From an uncultured Paracoccaceae bacterium (lineage in GTDB: Bacteria > Pseudomonadota > Alphaproteobacteria > Rhodobacterales > Rhodobacteraceae), in the NCBI GenBank assembly GCA_913060475.1, contig CAJXSD010000009.1, positions 1 through 64,000 on the forward strand: 64,000 nt of DNA, in the 5' to 3' direction. How positions within the stretch are numbered: position 1 is the first letter of the stretch; each line of letters starts with the position of its first letter. Under the pieces are notes generated by a model. It was not told where the DNA came from, did not search any database, and was given only the letters and a program-made list of their open reading frames with translations. Both the position numbers and the translations under genes were made by a program. Positions 18,894-28,101 of the stretch are shown here, piece by piece.

Positions 18894-19919
18894 ATGTCGG
18901 ACAATAAAATCAAAAATATGGAAGACTTTGCCGCGGTCAGCGGTTTGTCGCGTCCGACTGTATCGAAATATTTCAACGATCCAAACAGCGTGCGCAGTTC
19001 AACCCGCGACCGGATTGAGGCGGCGTTACAGAAATATGATTTCCACCCCAACATCTATGCGATGAACCAAAATCGCAAACTGACGAACAATGTGGGTATT
19101 GTGGTTCCCTATCTGTCAGATCCGGTTTTTGCGGAATTGGCGCGTAAGGTCGAAGAAAACTGTATCCTGGCGGGGTTTCGTCCCACGTTATTTAGTGCGC
19201 ATGGTCAGCCCCGCCTTGAGGTGGAAATACTGGATGGGTTGCGCTTGTTAAAGCCATCTGGTGTTTTGATTGCCCCCCTTGGGCGCACGCCGAACCGGGC
19301 GGTTATCGAAAAATTCTGTGCAGATGTTCCGACCGTATTGTTTGACAGCTTTCTACCCGATACGGGGTTGGGCTTTGCCGGATCAAACAACCCCCAATTT
19401 GCGCATTTGATTGTGGATTATCTGTGCCGGACGGGCGAATACCCCAGTTTTCTGGAAATGCGCACACCCGCTAACCCGAACGCAAACCGACGCCGCCAGG
19501 CCTATATCGCGGCGATGGAAAATCTGGGGTTTGAACCCAGTATTGTCAAAATTGACGGCGAAGGTTGGGCCTTTGAGGAAATTGGCCGCAGCGGCGGGGG
19601 CAAAGCGTTGTTGGAAAAACAATTCGCGACAAACACCATTTTATGCAGCAATGATCGACTGGCCATCGGGTTTTTGACCGCCTGCTACGAAAACCAGATT
19701 CGCGTGGGGCGTGGCCCCGATTGTGATATTCGCGTGGCTGGCATGGATGATCACCCCTTTTCGCGGTTCACATGTCCGCCCCTGACCACTGTTGCCCAAG
19801 ACTTTGAATCGGTCGCGAAAGAAGCGGTTTCAATATTGGTGGCTTCGATAGAAGGTCGTGAAATTTCAAAGCCTTCGACGTTTTTTGATGGACGATTGGT
19901 TATGCGAGAGTCTGCGTGA
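18894..19919 (+). CDS. LacI family transcriptional regulator of the smo operon
   Basis: 341 residues. The N-terminal LacI helix-turn-helix is MEDFAAVSGLSRPTVSKYFNDPNSVRSSTRDR, followed by a periplasmic-binding-like sugar domain. It lies 98 bases upstream of smoE on the same strand, so a polyol such as sorbitol or mannitol is the likely effector. A candidate operator with central CG (19933-19946) sits just before the smoE promoter. The regulatory role is inferred from position and family. Confidence 0.9.
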   Translation: MSDNKIKNMEDFAAVSGLSRPTVSKYFNDPNSVRSSTRDRIEAALQKYDFHPNIYAMNQNRKLTNNVGIVVPYLSDPVFAELARKVEENCILAGFRPTLFSAHGQPRLEVEILDGLRLLKPSGVLIAPLGRTPNRAVIEKFCADVPTVLFDSFLPDTGLGFAGSNNPQFAHLIVDYLCRTGEYPSFLEMRTPANPNANRRRQAYIAAMENLGFEPSIVKIDGEGWAFEEIGRSGGGKALLEKQFATNTILCSNDRLAIGFLTACYENQIRVGRGPDCDIRVAGMDDHPFSRFTCPPLTTVAQDFESVAKEAVSILVASIEGREISKPSTFFDGRLVMRESA

Positions 19920-19932
19920 GTTAAATTAAAAA

Positions 19933-19984
19933 TTAACACGCGTAAAATTTTATCTTGACGCCAGTTTTTGTTTTGGCCTAACCT
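19933..19984 (+). promoter_or_regulatory. smoE promoter with candidate LacI-type operator
   Basis: TTAACACGCGTAAA (19933-19946) is an imperfect palindrome (5 of 7 pairs) around a central CG, as in LacI-family operators. A -35 TTGACG (19955-19960) and a -10 TAACCT (19979-19984), 18 bases apart, follow. The element fits between the regulator stop and smoE. Assignment is by pattern only. Confidence 0.5.
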
Positions 19985-20017
19985 GTGCCGGCAACATCCA
20001 TTCAAGGGAGGACTAGG

Positions 20018-21322
20018 ATGTCTATGAAAAACGTATTGGGCGCAGCCAGTGCTGTCGCCATGCTGGCCGCAACAGCGGCATCGGCAGAAACCATCACCAT
20101 CGCAACTGTGAACAACGGCGATATGATCCGCATGCAGGGTTATACCGACCAATTCACGGCCGCCACCGGCATCGATGTTGAATGGGTCACGCTAGAGGAA
20201 AACGTTCTGCGTCAGCGTGTGACAACGGACATCACCACCAAAGGTGGTCAGTTCGATATCATGACAATCGGCATGTACGAAACACCGATCTGGGGTGCAA
20301 ACGGCTGGTTGGTTCCATTGGACAACATGTCAGCGGAATACAACGTCGGTGATATCCTGCCTGCGATGGCCGGCGGTCTGAGCCATGATGGCACACTGTA
20401 CGCAGCGCCATTCTATGGCGAAAGCTCGATGATCATGTATCGCACAGACCTAATGGAAAAAGCGGGCTTGGAAATGCCTGATGCGCCATCTTGGTCATTT
20501 GTCGCCAAAGCGGCGCGCGCCATGACCGATCGTGAAAACGACATCAACGGCATCTGTCTGCGCGGCAAAGCAGGCTGGGGCGAAGGCGGTGCGTTCATCA
20601 CGGCCATGTCAAATTCATTCGGCGCACGTTGGTTCGACGAAGAGTGGAACGCACAATTCGACACACGCGAATGGTCTGATACACTGAACTTCTTTGTCAA
20701 CATGATGTCGGATTCTGGTCCTGCGGGCTATGCGACAAACGGGTTCAACGAAAACCTGTCGCTGTTCCAACAGGGCAAATGTGGCATGTGGATTGACGCG
20801 ACTGTTGCGGCATCCTTCGTGACCAACCCAAACGATTCAACTGTTGCGGACAAGGTCGGATTTGCATTGGCACCTGACAATGGCATGGGTGTGCGGTCAA
20901 ACTGGTTGTGGGCATGGGCGTTGGCCATCCCTGCAGGGACACAGAAAGCAGACGCTGCTAAGCAGTTCATCGAATGGTCAACATCGAACGAATACATCGA
21001 ATTGGTTGCGGCAAACGAAGGTTGGGCAAACGTACCACCCGGTGCGCGTACATCCCTGTACGAAAACCCCAACTACAAAGACGTACCTTTCGCGCAAATG
21101 ACATTGGATTCAATCCTGTCAGCTGATCCAAACAACTCAACCGTTGATCCCAGCCCCTATGTGGGTATCCAATTCGCAGCGATCCCAGAATTTGCGGGCA
21201 TCGCGACCGAAGTCAGCCAAGAGTTTTCAGCCGTATACGCAGGTCAGCAATCCGTCGAGGATGCATTGGCCAAAGCACAGGCCATCACAAACGACGCAAT
21301 GGAAGCCGCAGGCTATCGTTAA
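20018..21322 (+). CDS. smoE: Sorbitol/mannitol ABC transporter substrate-binding protein
   Basis: 434 residues from the ATG at 20018, preceded by AGGGAGGA. Signal peptide to about residue 24 (MLAATAASAE). The mature protein is a family-1 sugar-binding protein with the SmoE-like TIATVNNGDMIRMQGYTDQF and VTTDITTKGGQFDIMTIGMY. It binds hexitols in the periplasm and hands them to SmoFG. It is the first gene of the smo operon, followed by a hairpin before smoF. Confidence 0.92.
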   Translation: MSMKNVLGAASAVAMLAATAASAETITIATVNNGDMIRMQGYTDQFTAATGIDVEWVTLEENVLRQRVTTDITTKGGQFDIMTIGMYETPIWGANGWLVPLDNMSAEYNVGDILPAMAGGLSHDGTLYAAPFYGESSMIMYRTDLMEKAGLEMPDAPSWSFVAKAARAMTDRENDINGICLRGKAGWGEGGAFITAMSNSFGARWFDEEWNAQFDTREWSDTLNFFVNMMSDSGPAGYATNGFNENLSLFQQGKCGMWIDATVAASFVTNPNDSTVADKVGFALAPDNGMGVRSNWLWAWALAIPAGTQKADAAKQFIEWSTSNEYIELVAANEGWANVPPGARTSLYENPNYKDVPFAQMTLDSILSADPNNSTVDPSPYVGIQFAAIPEFAGIATEVSQEFSAVYAGQQSVEDALAKAQAITNDAMEAAGYR

Positions 21323-21332
21323 GCGCATCGAC

Positions 21333-21361
21333 AAAGGGCGGCGGTTGACCTGCCGCCCTTT
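21333..21361 (+). terminator. Intra-operon hairpin between smoE and smoF
   Basis: AAAGGGCGGC (21333-21342) pairs perfectly with GCCGCCCTTT (21352-21361), followed by TCTTT. Located 10 bases after the smoE stop and about 70 before smoF. Such hairpins in ABC operons act as partial terminators or 3-prime stabilisers that raise the binding-protein level over the membrane parts. Whether it terminates or stabilises is inferred. Confidence 0.7.
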
Positions 21362-21431
21362 CTTTACTCTTTCATCACATTGTTGAACAGACTATGGCAG
21401 GGCGACCCCTGCTAACAAAGGACGTGTTTTA

Positions 21432-22298
21432 ATGGCGACGCAACATTCACGCACAGCAGCCCGCATTATGATGGCGCCCGCTGTGACATTATTGCTGGGA
21501 TGGATGTTGGTCCCACTGATTATGACACTGTATTTTTCGTTCAAGAAATATCTGCCCCTGCGGGGTGGTGATCTGGGCTGGGTCGGGTTCGACAACTATG
21601 TTCGGTTTGTATCCAGCAGTGCATTCTGGCCCAGCGTTACAGCGACATTGATTATTGTAGGTGGCGTTTTGCTGATCACCATTTGTTTTGGTGTTTTATT
21701 GGCGATCTTGCTGGATCAACCCATGTGGGGGCAGGGGATTGTCCGCATCCTGATCATTGCGCCATTTTTTGTCATGCCGACCGTGTCGTCACTGGTTTGG
21801 AAAAACATGTTTATGGATCCAAACTATGGCCTGTTGTCCTATCTGTGGGAATTTTTCGGGGCAGAACCGATCCAGTGGATGTCGCAGGCGGCGCTGCCTT
21901 CGATCATTATCATCGTCAGCTGGCAATGGTTGCCCTTTGCCACCCTGATTTTGCTGACCGCGATCCAATCGCTGGACAGCGAACAGCTTGAGGCCTCGGA
22001 AATGGACGGGGCGTCGACATTGCGTCGGTTCTGGCACATCATTTTGCCCCACCTTAGCCGCGCGATCACGGTTGTTTTGTTGATCCAGACCATTTTCCTG
22101 CTGTCCATTTTCGCGGAAATTTTCGTGACAACGGGCGGGGCCTTTGGGTCAAAAACGCTCAGCTATCTGATTTTCCAACGCGTGTTAGAGAGTCAGAATG
22201 TCGGTCTGGGGTCCGCCGGTGGTGTCTATGCCATCATCCTTGCAAACATCGTTGCCATATTCCTAATGCGGATTGTCGGCAAAAATCTGGACAACTAG
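21432..22298 (+). CDS. smoF: Sorbitol/mannitol ABC transporter permease
   Basis: 288 residues with about six membrane segments; start at 21432 with AAAGGA 9-14 bases upstream. The EAA loop is EQLEASEMDGASTLRRFWHI. The N-terminal SRTAARIMMAPAVTLLLGWM and FFVMPTVSSLVWKNMFMDPN are typical of sugar permeases of the MalF type. It forms the inner-membrane channel with SmoG. Confidence 0.93.
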   Translation: MATQHSRTAARIMMAPAVTLLLGWMLVPLIMTLYFSFKKYLPLRGGDLGWVGFDNYVRFVSSSAFWPSVTATLIIVGGVLLITICFGVLLAILLDQPMWGQGIVRILIIAPFFVMPTVSSLVWKNMFMDPNYGLLSYLWEFFGAEPIQWMSQAALPSIIIIVSWQWLPFATLILLTAIQSLDSEQLEASEMDGASTLRRFWHIILPHLSRAITVVLLIQTIFLLSIFAEIFVTTGGAFGSKTLSYLIFQRVLESQNVGLGSAGGVYAIILANIVAIFLMRIVGKNLDN

Positions 22299-22307
22299 GG
22301 GGCATCC

Positions 22308-23138
22308 ATGGCACGCGCTGTATCATCACGCCGTAAATCGATTAACACTGCCCTGGCTTGGGGGATTGGGCTGATCATATTCTTTCCAATTCTGTGGACC
22401 ATCCTGACCAGTTTCAAAACCGAAGGTCAGGCCATCGCCGACCCGCCCGTGTTTTTGTTCTTTGACTGGACATTGGAAAACTATTCCATCGTGCAGGACC
22501 GATCCGATTATATGCGGTATCTGTGGAATTCGGTGATCATCGCCGGCGGATCAACCCTGCTGGGGATTATCATCGCGGTACCTGCTGCGTGGTCCATGGC
22601 CTTTGTGCCATCGAAACGGACCAAAGATATTTTGATGTGGATGCTGTCCACGAAAATGTTGCCGGCTGTGGGTGTGTTGTACCCGATTTATCTGCTGTTC
22701 ATTAAACTGGGTCTGTTGGACAGCCTGTTTGGTTTGGTCATTGTGTTGATGTTGATCAACCTGCCGATCATTATCTGGATGCTGTACACCTATTTCAAAG
22801 AAATCCCAGGCGAAATCCTAGAGGCGGCGCGCATGGATGGCGCATCGCTGAAATCCGAAATCCTGTATGTTCTGACACCAATGGCCATTCCCGGGATTGC
22901 ATCGACCATTTTGTTGAATGTCATCCTTGCCTGGAACGAAGCGTTTTGGACATTGAACCTGACCGCCGCCAAGGCAGGACCGCTGACGGCCTTTATCGCC
23001 AGTTATTCCAGCCCCGAAGGGTTGTTTTACGCAAAACTGTCGGCGGCCTCGACAATGGCAATCGCACCAATTCTAATCCTTGGCTGGTTCAGCCAAAAAC
23101 AACTTGTCCGCGGCCTGACCTTTGGCGCGGTGAAATAA
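22308..23138 (+). CDS. smoG: Sorbitol/mannitol ABC transporter permease
   Basis: 276 residues, MalG-type, with the EAA loop GEILEAARMDGASLKSEILY and a C-terminal QLVRGLTFGAVK that matches the usual end of these permeases. It begins nine bases after smoF with GGGGG ahead of the ATG. The second membrane subunit of the importer. Confidence 0.93.
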   Translation: MARAVSSRRKSINTALAWGIGLIIFFPILWTILTSFKTEGQAIADPPVFLFFDWTLENYSIVQDRSDYMRYLWNSVIIAGGSTLLGIIIAVPAAWSMAFVPSKRTKDILMWMLSTKMLPAVGVLYPIYLLFIKLGLLDSLFGLVIVLMLINLPIIIWMLYTYFKEIPGEILEAARMDGASLKSEILYVLTPMAIPGIASTILLNVILAWNEAFWTLNLTAAKAGPLTAFIASYSSPEGLFYAKLSAASTMAIAPILILGWFSQKQLVRGLTFGAVK

Positions 23139-23150
23139 GGAACCTGATCC

Positions 23151-24152
23151 ATGGGACAAATCATATTAAACCAAGTGCGCAAAACCTTCGGCGATGTTGA
23201 GGTGATCCCACCGCTGGATTTGACCATCAATGACGGTGAATTCTGTGTGTTCGTCGGGCCATCGGGATGTGGTAAATCGACATTGCTGCGGTTGATCGCG
23301 GGGCTTGAGGATGTAACCAGCGGGGACATTTCCATCGATGGACAATCGGCCACCGAACTGCCCCCTGCCAAACGTGGTCTGGCGATGGTGTTCCAATCCT
23401 ATGCGCTGTACCCGCATATGAGCGTGCGCAAAAACATCGCCTTTCCGCTGCGTATGGCGGGTCTGCCCAAGGATGAAATCGAAAAACGTGTGACCAACGC
23501 GGCCAGCGTTTTGAACCTGACCGATTATCTGGATCGTCGCCCGGGTCAGTTATCGGGCGGACAGCGTCAGCGGGTGGCCATTGGGCGTGCCATTGTGCGC
23601 GAACCGGCGGCATTTTTGTTTGATGAACCGCTGTCGAATTTGGATGCCGCATTGCGCGTTGGCATGCGGTTGGAAATTTCCGAACTGCACAAACGCCTGT
23701 CGACAACAATGATTTATGTGACCCACGATCAGGTCGAGGCGATGACAATGGCCGACAAAATTGTGGTGCTGCGCGCCGGGAATATCGAACAGGTCGGCAG
23801 TCCGCTAGAACTGTATAAAGCGCCGCGCAATACATTCGTTGCGGGCTTTATCGGGTCGCCCAAGATGAATTTCATCCAAGGCGAACAGGCCTCTGCATTG
23901 GGCGCAGACACCATCGGTATTCGCCCGGAACATATTGATGTGTCAGACACACAGGGGCAGTGGTCGGGCCGCGTGGGCGTGTCGGAACATTTGGGCTCTG
24001 ACACCTTTATTCACGTCCACGACACGGGGCTGGGTGATACCATCACCGTGCGCGCCGCGGGCGAGGTTGATTTCAAACATGGCGACACAATCCACCTGAC
24101 CCCACGTGCAGATCAAATTCATAAATTCGATGCACAAGGATTGCGGATATGA
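23151..24152 (+). CDS. smoK: Sugar ABC transporter ATP-binding protein (MalK/UgpC type)
   Basis: 333 residues. Walker [13 protein letters not shown], signature [10 protein letters not shown], Walker [12 protein letters not shown], switch [12 protein letters not shown], then a C-terminal TOBE regulatory domain ([10 protein letters not shown]). It hydrolyses ATP to drive hexitol import. AAGGA precedes the ATG and the stop overlaps smoS in an ATGA junction (24149-24152). Confidence 0.94.
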   Translation: MGQIILNQVRKTFGDVEVIPPLDLTINDGEFCVFVGPSGCGKSTLLRLIAGLEDVTSGDISIDGQSATELPPAKRGLAMVFQSYALYPHMSVRKNIAFPLRMAGLPKDEIEKRVTNAASVLNLTDYLDRRPGQLSGGQRQRVAIGRAIVREPAAFLFDEPLSNLDAALRVGMRLEISELHKRLSTTMIYVTHDQVEAMTMADKIVVLRAGNIEQVGSPLELYKAPRNTFVAGFIGSPKMNFIQGEQASALGADTIGIRPEHIDVSDTQGQWSGRVGVSEHLGSDTFIHVHDTGLGDTITVRAAGEVDFKHGDTIHLTPRADQIHKFDAQGLRI

Positions 24153-24922
24153 CACGGCTTGCGGGCAAAAATGCCTTGATTACAGGGTCGGCGCGCGGGA
24201 TTGGCCGCGCCTTTGCGCGGGCCTATATCGATCAGGGTGCCCGTGTTTGCATCGCAGATATCGATTTCGACCGTGCACAACAAACGGCCCAAGATCTGGG
24301 GCCAAATGCGATTGCTGTAAAATTGGATGTTACCAAACAGGACAGCATTGACGCCGCCGTCGCACAAACGATCGCGACCTTTGGACAAATTGATATTTTG
24401 ATTAACAACGCGGCCCTGTTCACCGCCGCCCCCATCGTTGATGTGGATCGCGACGATTATCAACGTGTGTTTGATATCAATGTGTCCGGCACGCTGTTTA
24501 TGATGCAGGCTGTTGCACGTCATATGATTGATCGCGGCATTCGGGGCAAAATCATCAACATGGCGTCCCAGGCGGGGCGACGCGGCGAAGCCTTGGTCAG
24601 TGTCTATTGCGCGACCAAAGCGGCCGTTATCAGCCTAACGCAATCTGCGGGTCTGAACCTGATCCAACACGGGATCAATGTTAACGCAATTTCACCTGGT
24701 GTCGTTGATGGGGAACACTGGACCGGCGTGGACGCGTTTTTTGCCAAGTTGGAAAACAAACCCCTGGGCCAGAAAAAACAAGAGGTGGGCGCAGCTGTCC
24801 CCTATGGTCGCATGGGAACCGCGCAGGATTTAACCGGTATGGCCGTTTTCCTGGCCTCGGAAGAAGCAGAATATATTGTCGCCCAGACGTATAACGTCGA
24901 TGGCGGAAATTGGATGAGTTGA
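24149..24922 (+). CDS. smoS: Sorbitol dehydrogenase (short-chain type)
   Basis: 257 residues, classical SDR. Cofactor loop [10 protein letters not shown], an aspartate after the second strand (IADIDFDRA) indicating NAD+, catalytic Tyr and Lys in [13 protein letters not shown], and the NNAAL motif. SmoS-type enzymes oxidise sorbitol (and galactitol) to fructose (tagatose). Start overlaps smoK. The end overlaps an alternative start of mtlK. Confidence 0.92.
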   Translation: MTRLAGKNALITGSARGIGRAFARAYIDQGARVCIADIDFDRAQQTAQDLGPNAIAVKLDVTKQDSIDAAVAQTIATFGQIDILINNAALFTAAPIVDVDRDDYQRVFDINVSGTLFMMQAVARHMIDRGIRGKIINMASQAGRRGEALVSVYCATKAAVISLTQSAGLNLIQHGINVNAISPGVVDGEHWTGVDAFFAKLENKPLGQKKQEVGAAVPYGRMGTAQDLTGMAVFLASEEAEYIVAQTYNVDGGNWMS

Positions 24923-24948
24923 TGAAAGACGACGCGCGAGGTCAGACA

Positions 24949-26430
24949 ATGATCAAACTAAGCCAAAGTACCCTTTCACAGTTGCCCGCAGGCGCGGTGG
25001 CCCCCACCTATGATCGTGCGGCCCTGACGGCGGGCATTGTGCACATCGGTTTGGGGAATTTCCATCGGGCGCATCAATCGTGGTATTTGCACAGGTTAAT
25101 GCAAATGGGGCAGGCGCAGGACTGGGCCATTATCGGCGCGGGCGTGCGGCCCTATGATGCAGACATGCGCGATCGGTTGCTGGCGCAGGATTGTTTGACC
25201 ACCTTGATTGAATTGGATCCTGCGTCCTCAAATGCCGAAGTGGTGGGATCAATGATCGATTATCTGCCCATCGAGCAGGGCAATAAATCCCTGATCCAAC
25301 GCATGGCGCAGTCCGATATTCGCATTGTCGGGTTAACGGTGACCGAGGGTGGGTATTATCTGGATCCTGTGACCAAGGGATTGGATGTTGCGCATCCCGA
25401 TATCGTGCATGATGGCGAACACCCTGACACCCCGAAAACAGCATTCGGTGCCATCGTTGCTGCATTGCGGTTGCGGCGCGATGCAGGTGTTGGGCCCTTG
25501 ACGGGCCTGTGTTGTGACAATTTGCAGGGCAACGGTGATATTTTGCGGCAAACCGTGGTCGGATTGGCGCGTTTGTCCGACCCTGATCTGGCCGATTGGA
25601 TTGATGCAAACTGCACATTCCCCAATTCAATGGTCGACTGCATTGTGCCGGCAACAGGGGCGGCGGAATTGGAATTGGTGCGCAATTTGGGCATCGATGA
25701 CGCATGTCCCGTGACCCATGAAAATTTCCGCCAATGGGTGATCGAAGATGATTTTTGCGCAGGTCGTCCCGATTGGGATGCCGCTGGCGCGACCTTTGCC
25801 GATAATGTTCATGATTTTGAAACCATGAAGATCCGTATTCTGAACGGCGGTCATCAGGTTATTTCTGTTCCGGCCGAGGTTTTGTCCGTTCCGACCATCG
25901 CGGGATGTATGCAGCATAGCGGTATTTCAAAACTTTTCGATAAAATTGCGCGCACAGAAATTGTGCCGCATGTGAAACCCGTGGCAGGTATGTCCCCGTT
26001 AGCCTATGTCGATCTGATTGCGACGCGGTTTTCCAACCCTAAAATCGTCGATACAACGCGGCGCGTGGCCTTTGACGGGTCATCGCGGCAACCGGGTTTC
26101 ATCATTCCATCCATTCGGGACGGATTGGCTGCGGGGTTGCCGGTCGATGGTTTGGCTCTGGTCTGTGCGGCATGGGCGCGGATGTGTTACGGCCGCCGGC
26201 AGGATGGCAGCGACATCGCACCAAATGATCCCGATTGGGATCAGCTGACAGCAACCGCGGCCCAGGCCAAGGTGAACCCGCAAGCCTGGCTGGATATGGC
26301 GCATATTTATGGCGATTTGGCCCAAAACGCACAGTTTTCCGCGGTGTTTTCCGATTGGTTGACACTGATTTGGGAACAGGGCATGGATGCGGCCATCGCC
26401 AAATACCTTGGTGATGCCGACAAGGTTTGA
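24949..26430 (+). CDS. mtlK: Mannitol 2-dehydrogenase (polyol-specific long-chain dehydrogenase)
   Basis: 493 residues from the ATG at 24949 with GAGG 8 bases upstream; an alternative ATG at 24922 overlaps the smoS stop (TGATG) and would add nine residues. N-terminal Rossmann part GIVHIGLGNFHRAHQSWYL and the catalytic-lysine region MKIRILNGGHQVISVPAE of the long-chain polyol dehydrogenases are present. It oxidises D-mannitol (also D-arabinitol in some members) to D-fructose with NAD+. Confidence 0.92.
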   Translation: MIKLSQSTLSQLPAGAVAPTYDRAALTAGIVHIGLGNFHRAHQSWYLHRLMQMGQAQDWAIIGAGVRPYDADMRDRLLAQDCLTTLIELDPASSNAEVVGSMIDYLPIEQGNKSLIQRMAQSDIRIVGLTVTEGGYYLDPVTKGLDVAHPDIVHDGEHPDTPKTAFGAIVAALRLRRDAGVGPLTGLCCDNLQGNGDILRQTVVGLARLSDPDLADWIDANCTFPNSMVDCIVPATGAAELELVRNLGIDDACPVTHENFRQWVIEDDFCAGRPDWDAAGATFADNVHDFETMKIRILNGGHQVISVPAEVLSVPTIAGCMQHSGISKLFDKIARTEIVPHVKPVAGMSPLAYVDLIATRFSNPKIVDTTRRVAFDGSSRQPGFIIPSIRDGLAAGLPVDGLALVCAAWARMCYGRRQDGSDIAPNDPDWDQLTATAAQAKVNPQAWLDMAHIYGDLAQNAQFSAVFSDWLTLIWEQGMDAAIAKYLGDADKV

Positions 26431-27090
26431 ATGATCCCTATGATGCAGACATCCCCAATCACCGATATCGCCACATTGGCAGATCGCATTATCGCACAGG
26501 CGCGGCCGGGTCGCACAATCGTTGCGATCGTGGGGCCCCCGGGCAGTGGTAAATCCACGCTGGTTGAGGGTTTGAAAACCGACATTGATGCCAAATCATC
26601 CGAGGGCTGCGAAATTGTCCCCATGGATGGGTTTCACTATGATAACCGTATTTTGGATCAACGCGGCGACAGACGGCGCAAAGGCGCGCCGCATACCTTT
26701 GATGTGGGGGGGCTTGCCTCGGTCATTGAACGTCTGAGAACCACGCCCGACACGGATATTGCGGTTCCTGTGTTTGATCGTGAAAATGATTGTGCCTATG
26801 CTTCGGCGCGGATTATTCCGGCCCAGACGAAAACCATTCTGGTCGAAGGCAATTATTTGCTGTTGGATGACCCACAGTGGCGCGTATTTGACGGGATGTT
26901 TGATGTCACCGTGTCAATCCAATGCGATTATGAAACGTTAAAACATCGTCTGTCGCAACGCTGGCTGGACCTGAATTTCAGCCCCCAGGACACAGAGGCC
27001 AAGTTGGAACAAAACGATTTGCCAAACTGTCGGCTGGTCCAGGCAAACAGCCTGCCCGCAGATTTGGTGTATCAATCTGACGCGGACTAG
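26431..27090 (+). CDS. P-loop kinase of the PanK/uridine-kinase-like group
   Basis: 219 residues. Walker A is GPPGSGKSTLVEG, followed by the substrate-site region VPMDGFHYDN and RRRKGAPHTFDV, and a Walker B-like TILVEGNYLLLDD. This is the YggC/FrcK-like sugar or nucleoside kinase group. The start ATG abuts the mtlK stop (TGAATG), so it belongs to the smo operon. In the Rhodobacter smo locus the corresponding kinase is a fructokinase, so phosphorylation of the fructose made by MtlK and SmoS is a reasonable inference. Confidence 0.8.
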   Translation: MIPMMQTSPITDIATLADRIIAQARPGRTIVAIVGPPGSGKSTLVEGLKTDIDAKSSEGCEIVPMDGFHYDNRILDQRGDRRRKGAPHTFDVGGLASVIERLRTTPDTDIAVPVFDRENDCAYASARIIPAQTKTILVEGNYLLLDDPQWRVFDGMFDVTVSIQCDYETLKHRLSQRWLDLNFSPQDTEAKLEQNDLPNCRLVQANSLPADLVYQSDAD

Positions 27091-27110
27091 CCTGGCCGTG
27101 CGGCGCGTGT

Positions 27111-27875
27111 TCAGGTGCTGGGCGATATAACCTTGGTCCCGTGATCGGCACACAGTTGCGACAATTCGCGGGGCAAGGTTGCATCAGTATAAAACCGGTC
27201 CACATCCCGTAGGGATGCGATTTTAACCGGTGCGCTGCGGGTAAATTTTGTCTGGTCTGCCACAACATAGGTCTGTCGGGATTGGGCCAAAATCGCCTGA
27301 CTGACACCAATTTCCTGCATGTCGTAATCCAACATATCCCCATCGTGATCCAATGCCGAACAGCCGATCACAGCCAAATCGAATTTGAATTTTTCAATAG
27401 TTTCAATCGCGGGATTGCCGATTAAACCATTGTCAGCGCGCCGCAAATGTCCGCCCGTGACAATAATTTCACAATTCGGATTGGCCGCCAAAATCGCGGC
27501 CACATTCATGTTGTTTGTAACAACCATCAGATTTTTATGATTCAGCAGGGCACGCGCGACGGCCTCGGTGCTGGTGCCGATATTTAGAAACAGCGATATG
27601 TCATCGGGGATATCCTGCGCACAGCGTTCTGCAATGGCGGATTTTCCGGCGTGGTTGATTGTCTTGCGATCTTCATAGCGGATGTTGGTTGTACGGGCCG
27701 GCAAAATCGCGCCACCATGGACGCGTTCGATTTGGCGACTGTCTGCCAATTCCGTCAAATCGCGGCGCACCGTTTGCAATGTCACCTGAAAATGATCCGC
27801 CAGCTGTTCGACCGTGACCTTGCCATCCCGCCGCAAGATTTCTAGAATTTCGGGGTGTCTTAGGGTCTGCGACAT
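27111..27875 (-). CDS. DeoR/GlpR family transcriptional repressor
   Basis: 254 residues from the ATG at 27875; the longer open frame is an untranslated-looking leader. The HTH is EILRRDGKVTVEQLADHFQV and TLQTVRRDLTELA, then RVHGGAI, as in GlpR. The C-terminal DeoRC domain has SLFLNIGTSTEAVARAL and VTGGHLRRADNGLIG for sugar-phosphate sensing. It converges on the smo operon with a 20-base gap and is divergent from fbp, which is the likeliest target. Ligand could be glycerol-3-phosphate or another sugar phosphate. Confidence 0.88.
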   Translation of the reverse strand: MSQTLRHPEILEILRRDGKVTVEQLADHFQVTLQTVRRDLTELADSRQIERVHGGAILPARTTNIRYEDRKTINHAGKSAIAERCAQDIPDDISLFLNIGTSTEAVARALLNHKNLMVVTNNMNVAAILAANPNCEIIVTGGHLRRADNGLIGNPAIETIEKFKFDLAVIGCSALDHDGDMLDYDMQEIGVSQAILAQSRQTYVVADQTKFTRSAPVKIASLRDVDRFYTDATLPRELSQLCADHGTKVISPST

Positions 27876-28101
27876 GGGGATCCTTTGGTGGTTTACGGGT
27901 CTCGGCTGGCCCCATAGGGGTAAACACATGGATTTAGACAAGAATTTTTTCAGATAGCAAGTAAAAACGAAATAAAGCGAAAAGAAATATTGATAAAACG
28001 AATGACCCACGGCATAACTTGGGCCAGGGGTTTGAACGGGTGCGGTCATTCATCCTTGCCCTGTTAATCCAATTTGGCCGCGAAAGGCAGCACAATTTCC
28101 C

